Of a stretch of DNA of 64,000 nt, positions 41,760 to 53,936 are shown piece after piece. Source of the DNA: Aspergillus flavus (taxonomy: Eukaryota; Ascomycota; Eurotiomycetes; Eurotiales; Aspergillaceae); assembly GCF_009017415.1 (NCBI RefSeq), contig NC_092407.1:3534001-3598000 (forward strand). Reading direction: 5' to 3'. Position 1 is the first letter of the stretch, and every line of letters begins with the position of its first letter. The position numbers and the translations under genes were made by a program. Under the pieces are notes generated by a model, which saw only the letters and a program-made list of their open reading frames with translations, did not search any database and was not told the origin of the DNA.

Positions 41760-43111
41760 ATGAATACATGTGCAACTTTCCAAGTAATAGAACATAAATT
41801 CCTTGGTCAGCATATCCGCGAGTATCCCAGAGCCACGACTACCAGCCAAGAGGACCCGCTTTCGATTATAGCAAAACAATACGTGCCGTGTGATAACCTC
41901 GACCCATCCCCGGGAGATATCAGTATTATTTCCGCTCATGCCAATGGAATGCCAAAGGTATCCCTGGAGTACCGCAACGTAGTCAATAAAAACATACCTG
42001 ACAAATGTTCCAGGAAGTCTACGAACCGTTATGGGTAGAGATCTACCACGCAGCCAAGAAAGCAGGATTGCAGTTACGGGGTATATGGATAGCGGATGCC
42101 GCCCACCAGGGTACAAGCGGTATCCTCAACGAAGAAAAACTAGGGAACGACCGTACGTTATTCTTCTTGATTATTTCTTCGAGACTTTGCCTAACTAGGT
42201 TTGCATGAGAAGCTTCCGCATTCGACCACAGTCGCGATCTTATTTTAATGATCAACCAACTGCGAGACAAGCTCCCACAGCCGATATTCGGCCTAGGACA
42301 CAGTATGGGTGCAACGCAGTTGATCAACGTATCCCTCATGCACCCCCGGATCTTCCAGGGCCTTTGCTTGGTGGAACCAATTGTGTTTCCCTACTCTGCG
42401 GAAAATCAAGGTAGATACCCTCCCGCGCAAGCGTCCATGCGGCGCAGAGAGAGCTTCGATAGCCTAGACATGGCAATCTCACAGTTTCGAAAGAGCAGTA
42501 TGTTTCAAAAGTGGGACCCACGAGCATTTGACATGTGGATTGAATACGGGCTCCGTCGTGCTCCTGGGGATCGCGCAGAAAGAGTCATATTGACAACGAC
42601 GAAGAGCCAGGAATTATTTACCTTTGTTCGACCAACCTTTCTTTCAGAATTCCCGACAGACCGACGTCTGGCTTTCCCAGATCTAGCCTTAGAAGCACCT
42701 TCTGATACTCTCTTTTACCGCCCGGAACCGGTGATTACATTCCATAACCTTCCGCATTTGCGGCCATCGACACTATACGTTTTCGGCGAGCTCTCGCAGC
42801 TTATAAGCCATCAACTGCGGGATTCTCTTGCAAGAAGAACTGGAGTTGACATTGGTGGAAGTGGGGGGTTAACAAAAGGTCAAGTTAAACACGTCGTCGT
42901 GGGAAATACTGGGCATTTTGGACCGATGGAGGATCCTAGGGCTTTGGCGGAAAAGACTGTCGATTGGCTCAAGGTAGAGGTTGAGCAATGGGCTTTGCTT
43001 GCAAAGTCGAGTCTTCGGAATTCTAATAGTGAAGTTAGTCCGGACTTTCTGAGCTCCTTGGCAGGCAGTCACCAGGGAGGGAGGCAAGAAAGTCGCCTTC
43101 GCAAGTTGTGA
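41760..43111 (+). CDS. Alpha/beta hydrolase of the AKT2/Lpx1-like family
   Basis: Exons 41760-41957, 42014-42152 and 42213-43111 (introns of 56 and 60 nt); 411 residues. Order of motifs: FQVIEHKFLGQHIREYPRA (about 7-25), GDISIISAHANGMPKEVYEP across intron 1 (oxyanion region), GIWIADAAHQGTSGILNEE, LGNDPSAFDHSRDL across intron 2 (the acceptor is set by this motif), then the nucleophile elbow GLGHSMG and a late His in VGNTGHFGP. The family includes AKT2-type enzymes of Alternaria secondary metabolism and peroxisomal lipases. No C-terminal PTS1 tripeptide: it ends RKL. As a neighbour of the aminotransferases it may act in the same pathway as esterase, thioesterase or acyltransferase. That link is inference. 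Confidence 0.87.
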
Positions 43112-43437
43112 CGAGATTACGAATGAGAGCGAGTTTTGCCCATTGCCACAATAGAGGCTTTTCACTGTTTCCAGAGTCTAGCCGCACAGGAGCATAGTTC
43201 CCAATAATACTAGAAGATGAGGACTGAGACCGTTTGAATGTAATCTGTCTGTCTGTGGCCCTCGACTAACTCTCGAGACTGTTTCCTGTTTCATGATACA
43301 GTCATTCCTCTGGTGTTGTATGGAAAGTTTACTAGCCAGGGACTCGACCTTGAGAGCTATGTAATATGGCACTTTGAAAGAAGAGACAAAAATAAAAGCA
43401 GACTATAAATACCTCGATACAAGTCAACATCAGCCTC
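43112..43437. other. Convergent spacer
   Basis: Between the 3' ends of the hydrolase and the LRR-like gene. The minus-strand frame 43178-43372 has no recognisable content. Confidence 0.6.
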
Positions 43438-44731
43438 CTACAACCGCTCCGTGCCATCCACCCATTTCCCATCCTTCCTCACCCAAGAAACAGACCCAAA
43501 AGCAGGTGCCCTCAAAACAGTCATGGAAAAGCTCTCCAAACGCGGCAAAGCAGCACCAAGATCCAGCATATCAGATGACGAAGGAAACACGTCCCGGAAA
43601 AGCTCCTCAGACTTCACAGAGTCCGCAACCTAGATCGAAACCAGTCAATATAAAACCAAACACCACACAACTAAGAACACTTACATCCTTCCATTCCTGC
43701 CCAGGAACCCCAACAACCTCCACAACCTCAAGTTCCTCACCCCCCAATCTCAAAGTCTCCAATAATCCTCTCTTCGCCTCATCCCCCTCAGGAACAAGAA
43801 CACTAACACTAAGAACAGCCAACCGTCTCTGCCGCTTCAGCACATATCCCATCTGTTCAAGAGACAAGGCATAAAGCGTACAATCCAGCATCTTCAACCC
43901 AGACTCAGGCTCATCCCCAGTCCCAGTCCTACCCAACTTCTCCACCAACAACTTCGTCCCCTCATGTCCAGACCCAACAGGTATAATCCCCTCCGGCTTC
44001 CTCCCAACCCTAACTCCATCCTCATCCACATCAGCCGGATCATCAGGCACACCCTCCAACCCAGCACCAGCACCAGTAGTAGAAGTAGAAGTAGTAGAAG
44101 AAGAGGTAGAAGTAGCCTCCAACCTCAACGAAACACCCACCAATCCCCCAACAATCAATCCCGGTAACTCATCCACCGGAATCCTCGACAAGAACTCCCC
44201 ATCCGAATGCCCCCGATACGTATACGAAACCTCCAGAAACCGTAATTTCCTATCAGCCTCTCCACCGCCACCTAGATCCTGTAAAATGTCACCGATCCCC
44301 GAAATAAACCCTTTCCTGCAGAATACATCCAGGAGATGGAGTTCTCGTAAGCCTCCATCTTTTGACCCTGTCAAGAGACCATGGATGAAATCTCCCGCAT
44401 CTCGACGAGAGGAATCGCTTACGCCGTCGATGAGATGGGAATATAGAGTTAGGTCTTTGAGATTGGGGAGGGCTTTTCCAAGTCTCGTCAGGAAGGGGGC
44501 TGGGTAGCCCAGCGAGAAGAGTTCTAGGGTTAGGGATTCGATTCCCCTTGGCAGAGATGGTACTGCGTCTTCCGATAAAGGGGTAGAAAGGAAATCTGCG
44601 TAGTCGGTTGGTTTGATGTCCGAGGTTAGGGTTAGGTGTTTGAGGTTGGCTGCTTCGGGGGGGAAGACGGGGAGGTGGAAGGTTTGGAGGGGGATTTGGG
44701 CGGCGGTTGGGAGGTCTGAATTTCTGGTCAT
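43438..44731 (-). CDS. LRR-like protein of F-box type without a visible F-box
   Basis: Exons 44731-43685 and 43629-43438 with a 55-nt intron (GTAAGT..ATCTAG); 412 residues. It has spaced Leu-rich stretches: ANLKHLTLTSDI, IESLTLELFSL, LPNLKDLTLYSH, LRELHLLDVFC, LRFLEVSYTYRG, LKMLDCTLYALS, LAVLSVSVLVP. This is typical of the C-terminal LRR part of fungal F-box proteins, which pick substrates for SCF ubiquitin ligases. The F-box itself is absent, so an upstream exon may be missing or the role differs. A Ser/Thr/Gly-rich low-complexity run (about 205-230) comes from an AGTAGA-type microsatellite at 44050-44120. Confidence 0.72.
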
Positions 44732-45279
44732 TGTGATGGCTGTTCCTCTGTGGGAATTGATTGAGATGGTTTGGGAGTTGTGAATTGGTCTCTTCTTATT
44801 TTACTGTAGGGATGGCTTGGTTCATATGTGGGGTTTACCCCGTCTTATGGCGGAAGGAGATGCGGGGATTTTTGCGGAGAAATGGAGCTGATTATAACCT
44901 CCAGGAAGATGATTCTCCGGTTGTTCGTCTTGTCTCTTGTCTAGATTGTCTGGGCAGGGTTCCCCTCATCTTGGTCTGTGGAATGGGCGAATCAGAGGGA
45001 CTGGGTTGAGGTATAGATGCGAATCTTATGGATCTGTGGGGTAGGAGTATCCTGGAGGATACATGATGTTGATTTTAATGTGTCTACTGAATGGCTTATC
45101 TTTATGTCCTTGGTTGTACATTTGTGCCCTATTGAGCAAGTAGATGTGTCAGTTAAGGTAGTGATACCCCTATGTAAATATATCACCCGAATACTATACT
45201 GGGCATTCATAAATACCGCCCGCCCAAGGCATATATGTATACAACAAAAACAAATCCCAATTATCAACAGCTAATCACC
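44732..45279. other. Intergenic, no gene seen
   Basis: Promoter of the LRR-like gene and 3' flank of the LRR gene. Small frames only. Confidence 0.6.
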
Positions 45280-46883
45280 TCACAGCTGTAATTCTTCCCG
45301 AGAATGTTGATCCGCCTCAGCGTTCGGCACGCAGGCCCAGCTGCAACCTAGTCGGCGGAAAGGAAGGGGACGAAGTTTCTCGCCCGAACAACGTGGCCCT
45401 TTGAGTCCACTCTCATATGTACTGCAGTCCCACCATTCGATCCATTCAGTACGAGCCAGTACAAAGCTTCGGTGGCACACCGAGCATGACCGGCCGCCAC
45501 CGTTCCAGACTTCTTTCGCCTGTCGGAGCATGCGGAGTATCAAGCCAGGATAGTCAGCCATCTCTTCATCTGAGACTTGGTCGAAGAAGACCGACCGGGT
45601 GCACGCCAGCAGAGATATTTCACGTAGGGACGGAACCCGGGATTCTTGTTGATTTGGTTGACTCGCGCTCATGCCGCTAGCTGGAGCATCGACCGGCATG
45701 CCCTCCATGTTAAATCGGCGAACAGGGCCAGTGGCGACGTGGATGGGGGCCCATGCTTCCTCGGGCGCTGGGCCCTCATAGTCACGAAGCTTCAATGTTC
45801 CCTCTGGCGAGTCCAACTCTGTGCCCTCCGGCGAATGCCACTGGGCGATCTCTGCCTCGTGGATCTGCATGAGCGGGTTGGGCCGCACGATCATATGTTT
45901 CAGGTCACCCTTTTTAATCAGCCACAGCAGCTCCCACGGAAGGTACTGCAAGCGATTGACCGCAAGATTAACTTCTTGCAGCAAGGTCAACCTTCTTATT
46001 GCCGGAGGGATCTCCGTGAGTTTGTTATAGCGAAGACTAAGGACTTTTAAGGAGCCAAGCTCAAACAATTCTCCAGGCACCGATTGCAGAGAATTGCCAG
46101 TGAGGAATAGACGTAGGAAGGGTTGTAAGGAGCTGTAGACGTCTTCGGTGATGGGAGGTTCGATGATCGCAGGGAGTTTAGTGAGATGCTGCAAGGGCCG
46201 CAGCAAGTCAGGGGGTACGACCCTCAGAAAACAATTACTGCAAGATATTAGCCTTGTTGAACAGTGACTGTGGATACACAAGCTCACCTTAAGTCAACGC
46301 TATCCTGTCCACTTTCCAAGCATTCATTGACAATATTCCGTGCGGCCTGATGCTCTTTCGGTTCCTCGACCTTTTTCAGGCCACTCCGCTGCGTCCAAGG
46401 CTGACCCTGTGCCGTCCACCGCTCGCTATCATGCATAGCAACATCAGTCCGGCTCCCTGTTACTGCGGAATTGCCGGTATCCTTCAGCAACTCCTCTCCC
46501 CACATTGATGGATCTTCCGATGGCAACAGGGAATCCGCCCCGGACTCATCGCTCCCCATCCACACACCACTATCCACATGTCGCTTCTCCTTGAAATCCG
46601 CCCTCTTCCGCTTGGGATCCTTCACCATCTCGCCCCACCAAGTGCCACGGTATCGTCGTTTCCTGCTCCCGGAGGGGACAGGCGCATGATAGTTCTCGAG
46701 ACCAGAGGCGGGGATATCATCACTCGAAAAGAGCGCGGGGTCACTCGACGGCTGGCTGGACCGGTCATCAAAGCGCGAGAGCTGATACGTCTTGCGCAGC
46801 GACGAGCCGGACGCGACGGGGGTTTTGGTCGGGGAGCGATGCCGGATGCGCCGCGGCGGGGGCAGAGGGATCTCGTTATCCAT
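45280..46883 (-). CDS. Leucine-rich-repeat protein with a C-terminal Cys motif
   Basis: Exons 46883-46288 and 46237-45280 with a 50-nt intron; 517 residues. Residues 1-200 are disordered and basic (RRIRHRSPTKTP, KDPKRKRADFKEKRH). The LRR part (about 205-320) has the plant/Ras-type pattern: LRLFLTGNSLQSVPGELFEL, LKVLSLRYNKLTEIPPAIRR, LQEVNLAVNRLQYLPWELL. A conserved-looking end (about 400-517) has CTRSVFFDQVSDEEMADYP, then CSVCHRSFV, EWWDCSTY and GCSWACVP, possibly a zinc site. No signal peptide or membrane segment. Such fungal LRR proteins are scaffolds; the partner is unknown. Confidence 0.83.
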
Positions 46884-47835
46884 GATGTCAGACGAAAGCT
46901 GTCACTGGCTGGCACGTTTCTGTGCCGGAAAAACAAGACGGGGGTGACAGCCAAGAACGTGCGATGGTGGGACTGTTTGAAATGCAGGTGGCGCGTGTCT
47001 TGTGGGAACGAGATGGAGCTTCGATGGACAAGAGAAGTATATGCGCAGACGACACCGTTTTTTTTCGCAGATCGGATCACATCACCGGCTGCGCACCGGA
47101 TCCATTGTGTCCGAAAGAATGCAGATCGTCAGACGGGAAGTGATTTAATTCCAGTGGGTTCAGTGCGTTGGACTTTGGACTGTTTACTTGCAATGCCCGG
47201 CACGCGTCCCCCACGCGATCCGCCAATCAGACGCCCTACTGATAACAGCCCACTCGGCTCGGCTTTTTTATCTGATGGATCGTCTGCGCCCTAATCATCA
47301 TGTTACATTCTTCAAGTCTAGGCTTTGGAAAGAAAAATAAAATACGTAGAAATGACTAGTATGTTCTTTGACTATCAACGACCTAGATACATCGCTAACA
47401 GCAACGTTGCAGTCCCATAGTACGAAGCCTGCAAGATTCGGATCGACTATTTGGCAACCAAACTGATTGCAGAACACACCAGCCATAGCATATCGAAAGG
47501 GCATCAAACACCATCAACTCGTAACCAATCGCAGTCATAAGGGGTATATCAGCACGTCCATGTATCCTTAACACCCAGCTTCTTCCAGAATGTCATGATC
47601 TTCAAAACAAATCCTGGGAAGAAGGGAAGGAAAGAAAGTATTCAAAAAGAGGTATAACAGAAGTAATAAAAAAAGGGTAGAGAAAGAGAAAGAAAGAATT
47701 CATCTGCCAGTGATAATACCTCATTAATCGCTGCAGCCAATCCTGATATCTGAAGACGTCGTGGCTGATCGTTAACAGAGTTTCACAGCACCACAGTAAG
47801 GTACCGCTGTCAGATAGTGGAACTGTTGAGCTTGA
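46884..47835. other. Intergenic, no gene seen
   Basis: Promoter of the LRR gene and 3' flank of the GPI-type gene, with A/GA-rich tracts near 47620-47700. The small frames that overlap have no recognisable content. Confidence 0.6.
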
Positions 47836-48183
47836 TCACAGGTAGCCCAATAGCAAAGCCAAAGAACCAGCAACGAGTGCAACGGGCTTATTGGCATCAA
47901 AGGTTCCAGCGGCGGAATTCAAAGTAGCTGACGGACTGGCCGTGTTGGTTGAGCTAGTCGACGCAGCGCTAGCGTGGTGCGCATGGCTGGAGGCTATAGA
48001 GCCCGTAGAGCTTGGAGAAGAAGCAAGAGGAGTGGCAGACAGGCTCTCAGCGGCGGTTTCGGAGGTAACACGGTAAACCGTTTTAGTGATCGTGTTTGTC
48101 GCCGTTGAGGTGACGACAACGTCCGCAGCGACAAGCTGGGTCGCAGCGAGGCAGAGAACGGATGCGATAGTGGTGACCTTCAT
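47836..48183 (-). CDS. Small Ser/Thr-rich GPI-anchored wall protein
   Basis: A single exon of 115 residues. The start is the ATG at 48183 (MKVTTIASVLCLAATQLVAA); a TTG 15 bases upstream is not used. A signal peptide (1-19) is followed by a Thr/Val segment (VVVTSTATNTITKTVYRVTS, a motif common in fungal wall proteins), a Ser/Ala/Thr-rich mucin-like body with a HAHHAS run, and a C-terminal hydrophobic tail (VALVAGSLALLLGYL) after a small-residue site, as for GPI attachment. Probably a minor cell-wall or membrane protein. No enzymatic domain. Confidence 0.78.
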   Translation of the reverse strand: MKVTTIASVLCLAATQLVAADVVVTSTATNTITKTVYRVTSETAAESLSATPLASSPSSTGSIASSHAHHASAASTSSTNTASPSATLNSAAGTFDANKPVALVAGSLALLLGYL

Positions 48184-49606
48184 TCTCTCGGCGCTCAAGC
48201 TAAATGACTATAAAAAGTCTGGTACGCGACAATAGAATGGCGAAAGACCTTTAGAAACTCGAAAGAAAGATTGGAGTTGATAGATATCGCAATGCAGCCA
48301 ATGATATATCTGCAGAAAATCAAAGGTGTTTGCGGTGAGATTAGATCTGGCGCAAACTTGAACCGTCGCACATGCAAACGAGCTAAAAGAGTGGCGTTTG
48401 CAAAGGCAAGTATAGCTGATACGATTGCAAGGAGTGTGGAGAGCACTGCTCTAGGGCTAAAGACCGTAATGGGTACGAAAGGGCAAAAAGGATGTGCAGA
48501 ATTTGCAGCAAGGAAGACGAGGGGAGAGAAGCCCTAAATACTAACGAACAACTAAGTTTGACAAACACGAGTTCTGCAGTGGCTTTCGGGATGATAGGCC
48601 CGTATTCCATGCAGTCGCTTCCCTTCGGCGAAAAGAATTCGGGGAACGACTCTCATCCAATGATGACCGTGCAAGGGACTCGGCTAGATGAGTTTACTGG
48701 CTATTCGGCGCTGTCAGGCATGCGCTCTTGCCTGGTGTCTCACGTCGCCATGAAAGATGGATAGCTGCCAGCATTACCCTTCGGAATCCACAGGAGGTGA
48801 ACAAATCATCGTGTTTCCTTTCATGACCGTCGGAGTCAAAGAGCCACCCAAGAATAGACAGATTACAAAACTCAGTCTTCAAGGGACCAGCGCAGCGGCG
48901 AATGACGTGGGAGATCCGGTTCGGGAGTGTGTTGGCGATGCTGCGGTCGATTAGTTGGGGCTAGAACAAGGCTGAGCATTTACTGATTCGCTGATGACGG
49001 GCGGTAGGGCGCTCACTCTGCAGCCAAAAGAAATTAGCTTCGGTTCCTGAGGCGTTGGTCAGGCACCAGAAAATTCTAATCCCGTCGTTTAATTAAACCG
49101 AACTGATCCGTGACTCTTCGCAATTAGGGCTACGGGAGGAGGGGAATCACTGCCTCATAGGCCTCTTTTCGTGGCAAACAGGACGAGAAATTGAGTATAA
49201 CAGGGAACACCACTTGGGAAAAAAATTGAAATGCACATACCTCTGGTCCAAATTTTGGTAACTCCTCACACAAGTTTGGCGTCTACTGTGACCTTGACTG
49301 TTTCCGGACTGTTTCACTTTCATTTCATTCTTCAAACCCTAGACTCCCTGTTTGACAGCCCCTGTCTGTGAGACTCCATTATATTGAAGTAACCAACTGT
49401 CATTCATTCATGATTTACAAAGATACATACAAACATGGTGTTGGTGGTAGATCACCAGTAATCAACAGGGTATGAATTTTCTACTTCTGCTGCCTCATCT
49501 CTTAGTCAGACAGAATCCCGCCCAATGAGCTGAACTTTATTTGAGGAAATAATCATAAGTGTAAAAATAGTTTCTCATACTACCAGCGTAGATCGGCGAA
49601 TGGTAA
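48184..49606. other. 1.4 kb without a gene
   Basis: Promoter of the GPI-type gene and 3' flank of the betaine-lipid synthase. Plus-strand frames at 48271-48537 and 48492-48764 lack recognisable features and are not called. Confidence 0.55.
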
Positions 49607-52525
49607 TTATAGGTCAAGGTGCTCGACACTCGATCGCTTCTCCGTCCCATTCAGCGACAGTAAAGAGATCGACCGCTCGGCAGTTGGTCGCACCGGTTCC
49701 AATTCCTTGGTCTTGGTGCAGATCCACGTCGAGGCATACATATTCACCCTACTTCAGTCAATACGACTCTCAAATATTCGGTGAGACTCAAACTTACCGG
49801 TCAATACATGTTCCCGGGAATCGGGCGCCGACACGTCGCGCAGAAAAGCCGTTCTCCTCAAAGTGTCGCACGTACCAGGGGTCGATACTAGCCGAACGGA
49901 GCAGTATACGACCGCCCATTTTCAAAGCGTGGTTAAGCTTCTGTGCTTGCACCGAGGCATCGCTACCCTCAGGGTCGAACCAATCCATCGAGTCCATGAC
50001 CTAAGACGCATGTCAGTCCAGTCGAGCGTACTGTAGCTGATGGGGCTACACTTACCACGGCTATGGTTAGGCTGCCCGGCGTTATCCGCTTGATCACTTC
50101 GTTAATCTCATCGGTGTGGATACGAAGACCGTCAAAGGCCCCCGGAGAGGACAGCTTCACGTGCGCTTTGGGAGACAAGTAGGTGGGATGGCATCTGTCA
50201 TGGTTAGTCAAGTCGCCATTCGGCGCGCCGAGAAAGCTCACCTTCTGGAGAATTGCCCCTGAAGACACAGGAAGTAGAAGTAATTATCGTTGCTGATCAA
50301 AGTGTCCTTCACGACGGGGTCTAGAGTATCCACAACATATTCCCAAATCGATTGACCGCTGATGTCCTTCGCCTGCTTCATGTCTTGGTTGAGACCGTTT
50401 CGCTTGAAGAAATCGTCGATGATCATGTTTCGCTGATTTCGGGGCACGCCTGCGGCCTTCCAAGCAAACCATTCGGTTCCGACGACAGCCCAGTGAAGAG
50501 GCTTGCTCATCAAGACTGAGCGGATACGCGGCCAGATTTCACGCTGTTCAGCTAGAGTCTGAGCCTCACATAATTTCTGGACTTGGCCCTCCAATCCGAA
50601 CACCTTGAAGAGGTAACGGACCATCTTAATTGCATGGCGTGAGCCTCCAGTCTCATAGAGTCCTCGACTGTAAGAGGATGTGAAAATATGGGCATGCTCA
50701 AGCCAATATTGGAAAGCTTGGCTTGAGAGGTGTGGGCTCAGTCGCGAGATGAGAAGTTGGCGAAAGTCAGAGTGCTTTCCTTCGCCGAAGATCTTCCAGA
50801 CATCACGGTGACCAAGGGCAATGAAGCTTGCAACCTTGAGTTCAAGAAGATGATTTTGGTTAGGGTTCAGGTCAACAGCATGCACGCGTCGTGGGCTCTT
50901 CTGGAGATAATCCAAGATGTTGTCTCCAGCACTGGTGATTGCCAGGATCACGTCGTCTCGTTGGATGTTAAGTAGACGGTGGTCTACACGAGGATCCTCC
51001 CAGTTGAAAGCGTAGATATATTCATTCTTGAACTGCGTGTGCTTGGGGAGCAGGTCGTTGTAGAATATCCGGTAGTGGTGGTTTTGGTAGAAAGATGATG
51101 GAAGGGGGAGGTTGGAGCCTAGGTTGATGACGGCAGATTCGTAAGCTTTGGAGCGTACCTCTTGTGCACTCAATTCAATGGCTTTATCCATCTCCTGTCG
51201 ATGGTTGGCAGGGGCAAGGTATGGCGATTCGGTGAAGGATGCATCCAGTTTTTCAATGGCCTCCCTCCCCGATTGGCTGGAGGTGATGTCCTTCTGGCAT
51301 CCAACGAAGATATAGTACGGGATTCCTCCGAGAAGGTAGTTCCTTTCGCTAGCCGAGACAACAGTTCCGAACCGATATTCTAAGTAATCTCTGCGGGCAG
51401 CCTCGAGACTAACACGATCCACATCAAACCAAGCACGCCAGAACACCCGGCCAAGCCAGTTGACATGACGGTTGAAGGCACCGCCGGTGTAGTTGCGGGA
51501 CGAGACATCCACGATGCTTTGGACTATAAGGGGTTAGTCTTCTACAAGCTGCCCATAACACAGCAATTTGAGAAATGATCAAATTGGGAGGATGCATTGC
51601 GGAAGGTCAACATCGGGGGTACCAACCGTAGAAGTCACAAACTCCCAGAACTCCAGATGGCTTCAACAGCGCCGGCAGCGAGTCAACCACGCTATAATAA
51701 TCGGGTATCATAGACAAACTGTAGCTCATAGTGATGAGATCTGCGCCCGGCGTGCTCTTCGTCCGTGGGTCAACGCTGTCTGCGTCCGGCAAGCGGAAAG
51801 ACCGCGCATCTTGACAGACAACGCTGACGTTTTTCCACCCCAATCGCTCAAATCGTTCACGAGCTACTTGGCAAAGAGAAGGGGAAAGGTCGACGAGGTA
51901 TACATGGGAAAAGAACTCGTTTACGGGTAAGAAAGCTGACATAGCCTCGATGTTGTATCTGTACCTAGTTAGAGCAGACCAACACTGGCTTTCGATTGTG
52001 CTCACCCAGTCCCGCCGCCAATCTACATTGTCAGCAACGTCCCAAATAACTGTGTGAAATAGAAATGATCTTACATCGACCCAAACTGCCTTTCCCGCTT
52101 TCAATTCTTTGTTTTCCGTTTTGAATTTTAGCTGGGCCGCAACGAGGCCAAGCATGTCCTCTCGGCCACGTAGAAGGCGCTTGCGCGTGGCATCATACGC
52201 ACCAGCCTGATGGTGTTTTAGCAATTGACCTTAGAGCCGCTGGAGATTCATCAACACGCACCTGTGTCTTGTAGAAGCTCTCCAAGGCGTCCTGTTGGCC
52301 ATTCCCACTTTTGTCATGGGGCTTGAGGAATGTGGCATAAATGAATTTCACATAGGTGAAGAGACCGCCATTTTTGTTGAAGTCGGCCTTCTGCTTCTGA
52401 GAAGATAATAAGTGAACAACGGCAACCAAGCCGCAGACAAGGAAGGCAGTGCCGGCGATGTAGACATAGAGCCAGTCCATGCGGTTCGCGACACCGCCTA
52501 AGCTGCTACTACTTAGGGAACTCAT
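49607..52525 (-). CDS. BTA1: Betaine-lipid (DGTS) synthase, fused methyltransferase and DUF3419
   Basis: Eight exons: 52525-52262, 52206-52075, 52022-52006, 51958-51627, 51523-50242, 50194-50056, 50000-49798 and 49748-49607; 836 residues. Exon 3 is a 17-nt micro-exon that, with its neighbours, encodes the SAM loop VDIGGGTGYNIEAM. The intron 51626-51524 has a weak GTTGGT donor. An N-terminal membrane anchor (about 17-40) precedes the BtaB-like N-methyltransferase (about 90-320, CDFYVQSIVDVSSRNY near its end). The BtaA-like DUF3419 domain follows (about 400-820: YIYAFNWEDPRVDHRLLNIQ, SAGDNILDYL, VHAVDLNPNQNHLLELK). The enzyme moves 3-amino-3-carboxypropyl from SAM to diacylglycerol and methylates it three times, giving a phosphorus-free lipid induced by phosphate shortage. 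The order methyltransferase then transferase is as seen here. Confidence 0.93.
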
Positions 52526-53936
52526 GGCGTTGAGATGTGGTTGGAGAGAAGTTGATTCCTCCTGTTAAAGGAGAGAGACAGATATGAATCTGACACTGAA
52601 GGAGACCCAAGGACGAGGAAGGAGGCCCTTCTTGAATCAAACGCCTCCACCAGACCACCAGCAGGAGAACTGCGTTGAATGCATCGTTCTAGTGCCCCAC
52701 CATGCCCCTCTCTCCATTACAAAGGCCGGATCCAAACGAAGGGATAGCAATGCGATGTCCTATCAGAGACACACATGGGCGTGGCAAGTGATAAGCTGCA
52801 CCGGCTCAAAGGGGAATATGATCGATAACTGCGGCAAGACGAGGATGAAAGCAAATCCTCTCACGAGGCTCCATTGGCTCCACGAGGCCTGAGGCGAATC
52901 ATTTTCGAAGCAATTGAGTCCGACTAAGGACATTAAACTCCGAAAATGAACGGGTCATTATCTTCTCAGGTCGAAGTTTAGCAACGACGCTGCCACTATG
53001 GCGACGGGGGATCTGCTCGTGGAGCTGGAGCACCGACGCAAAGGGATCCGATCCACCAGCGGAAACCGACAAGTCAGAGAGCAGTATGTCTGCATGTGTG
53101 GACATGCACTGGCCATCAGGGAGTCAAGCAAGAGGAAAGTTGTGGGGAAGAAACGAGAGCCAAATTACGGATGATGTTCGAGGTTCCTGCGTTGCATACT
53201 TCGGTTGCGCCAATCAGCGGGCAGGCTGCCGGCACACTTCCCCCTCTGGCGGATCCATTCGACCACCCCCGTCGATGCAAGGGAAAATCCCGGTATGAGA
53301 ACAGTTTCTCAATATACCCTTCCTCTTAAAGCTGCACGATGGTCAACTCGGACGACGAAAACTGAACCCGGTGGTTTCAAAATTAGAATGGAGTGGGTTG
53401 GGTAACTATACCATACTATACTATGGACCAGTACTAGGATGGACCTGCTAAGAAGTATAGTGTTTATACTACTACCACGCAATTGACGACTCTTTTACTT
53501 TGTATTGACTCAATGCCTTCACCCGAGCGAAATCCTCTTTCGTGGGCTCAGACCTGTTGAGTCTTGTGGCGATCGCATTGGGACTATCGATCGGGATGGA
53601 CATCCAATGTTTTGCCACGAATAAAGGTGCTAGCGAAAAATCGCATTCTCTGTACCACTCTGCTCTCGACCCATTCCGACAGGCCTTTCTCTAACTACAG
53701 TGGGGCACTCAAATAGAGTGCAATACCCATACAGGATACCGCTCATGGCGGGGCGAACTTGGTGGGCTTCATGCTCCACTATCTCAAACGTCGGAGAGGT
53801 ACCTGAGTATGTTCTTCGCCATGTCCAGAATCGTAGTGCAAGCTGAGATCCAAAAACTATCACTTGAAGTTTTGACTCTTAGAAACAAGATGTTCTAAGA
53901 GAGCAACCAATTCGCCCTAATAAACGATGCAATCAT
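52526..53936. other. 1.4 kb without a gene
   Basis: Promoter of the betaine-lipid synthase and 3' flank of the dehydrogenase. A TACTATACTA-type run lies near 53410-53425. Only short frames. Confidence 0.55.
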
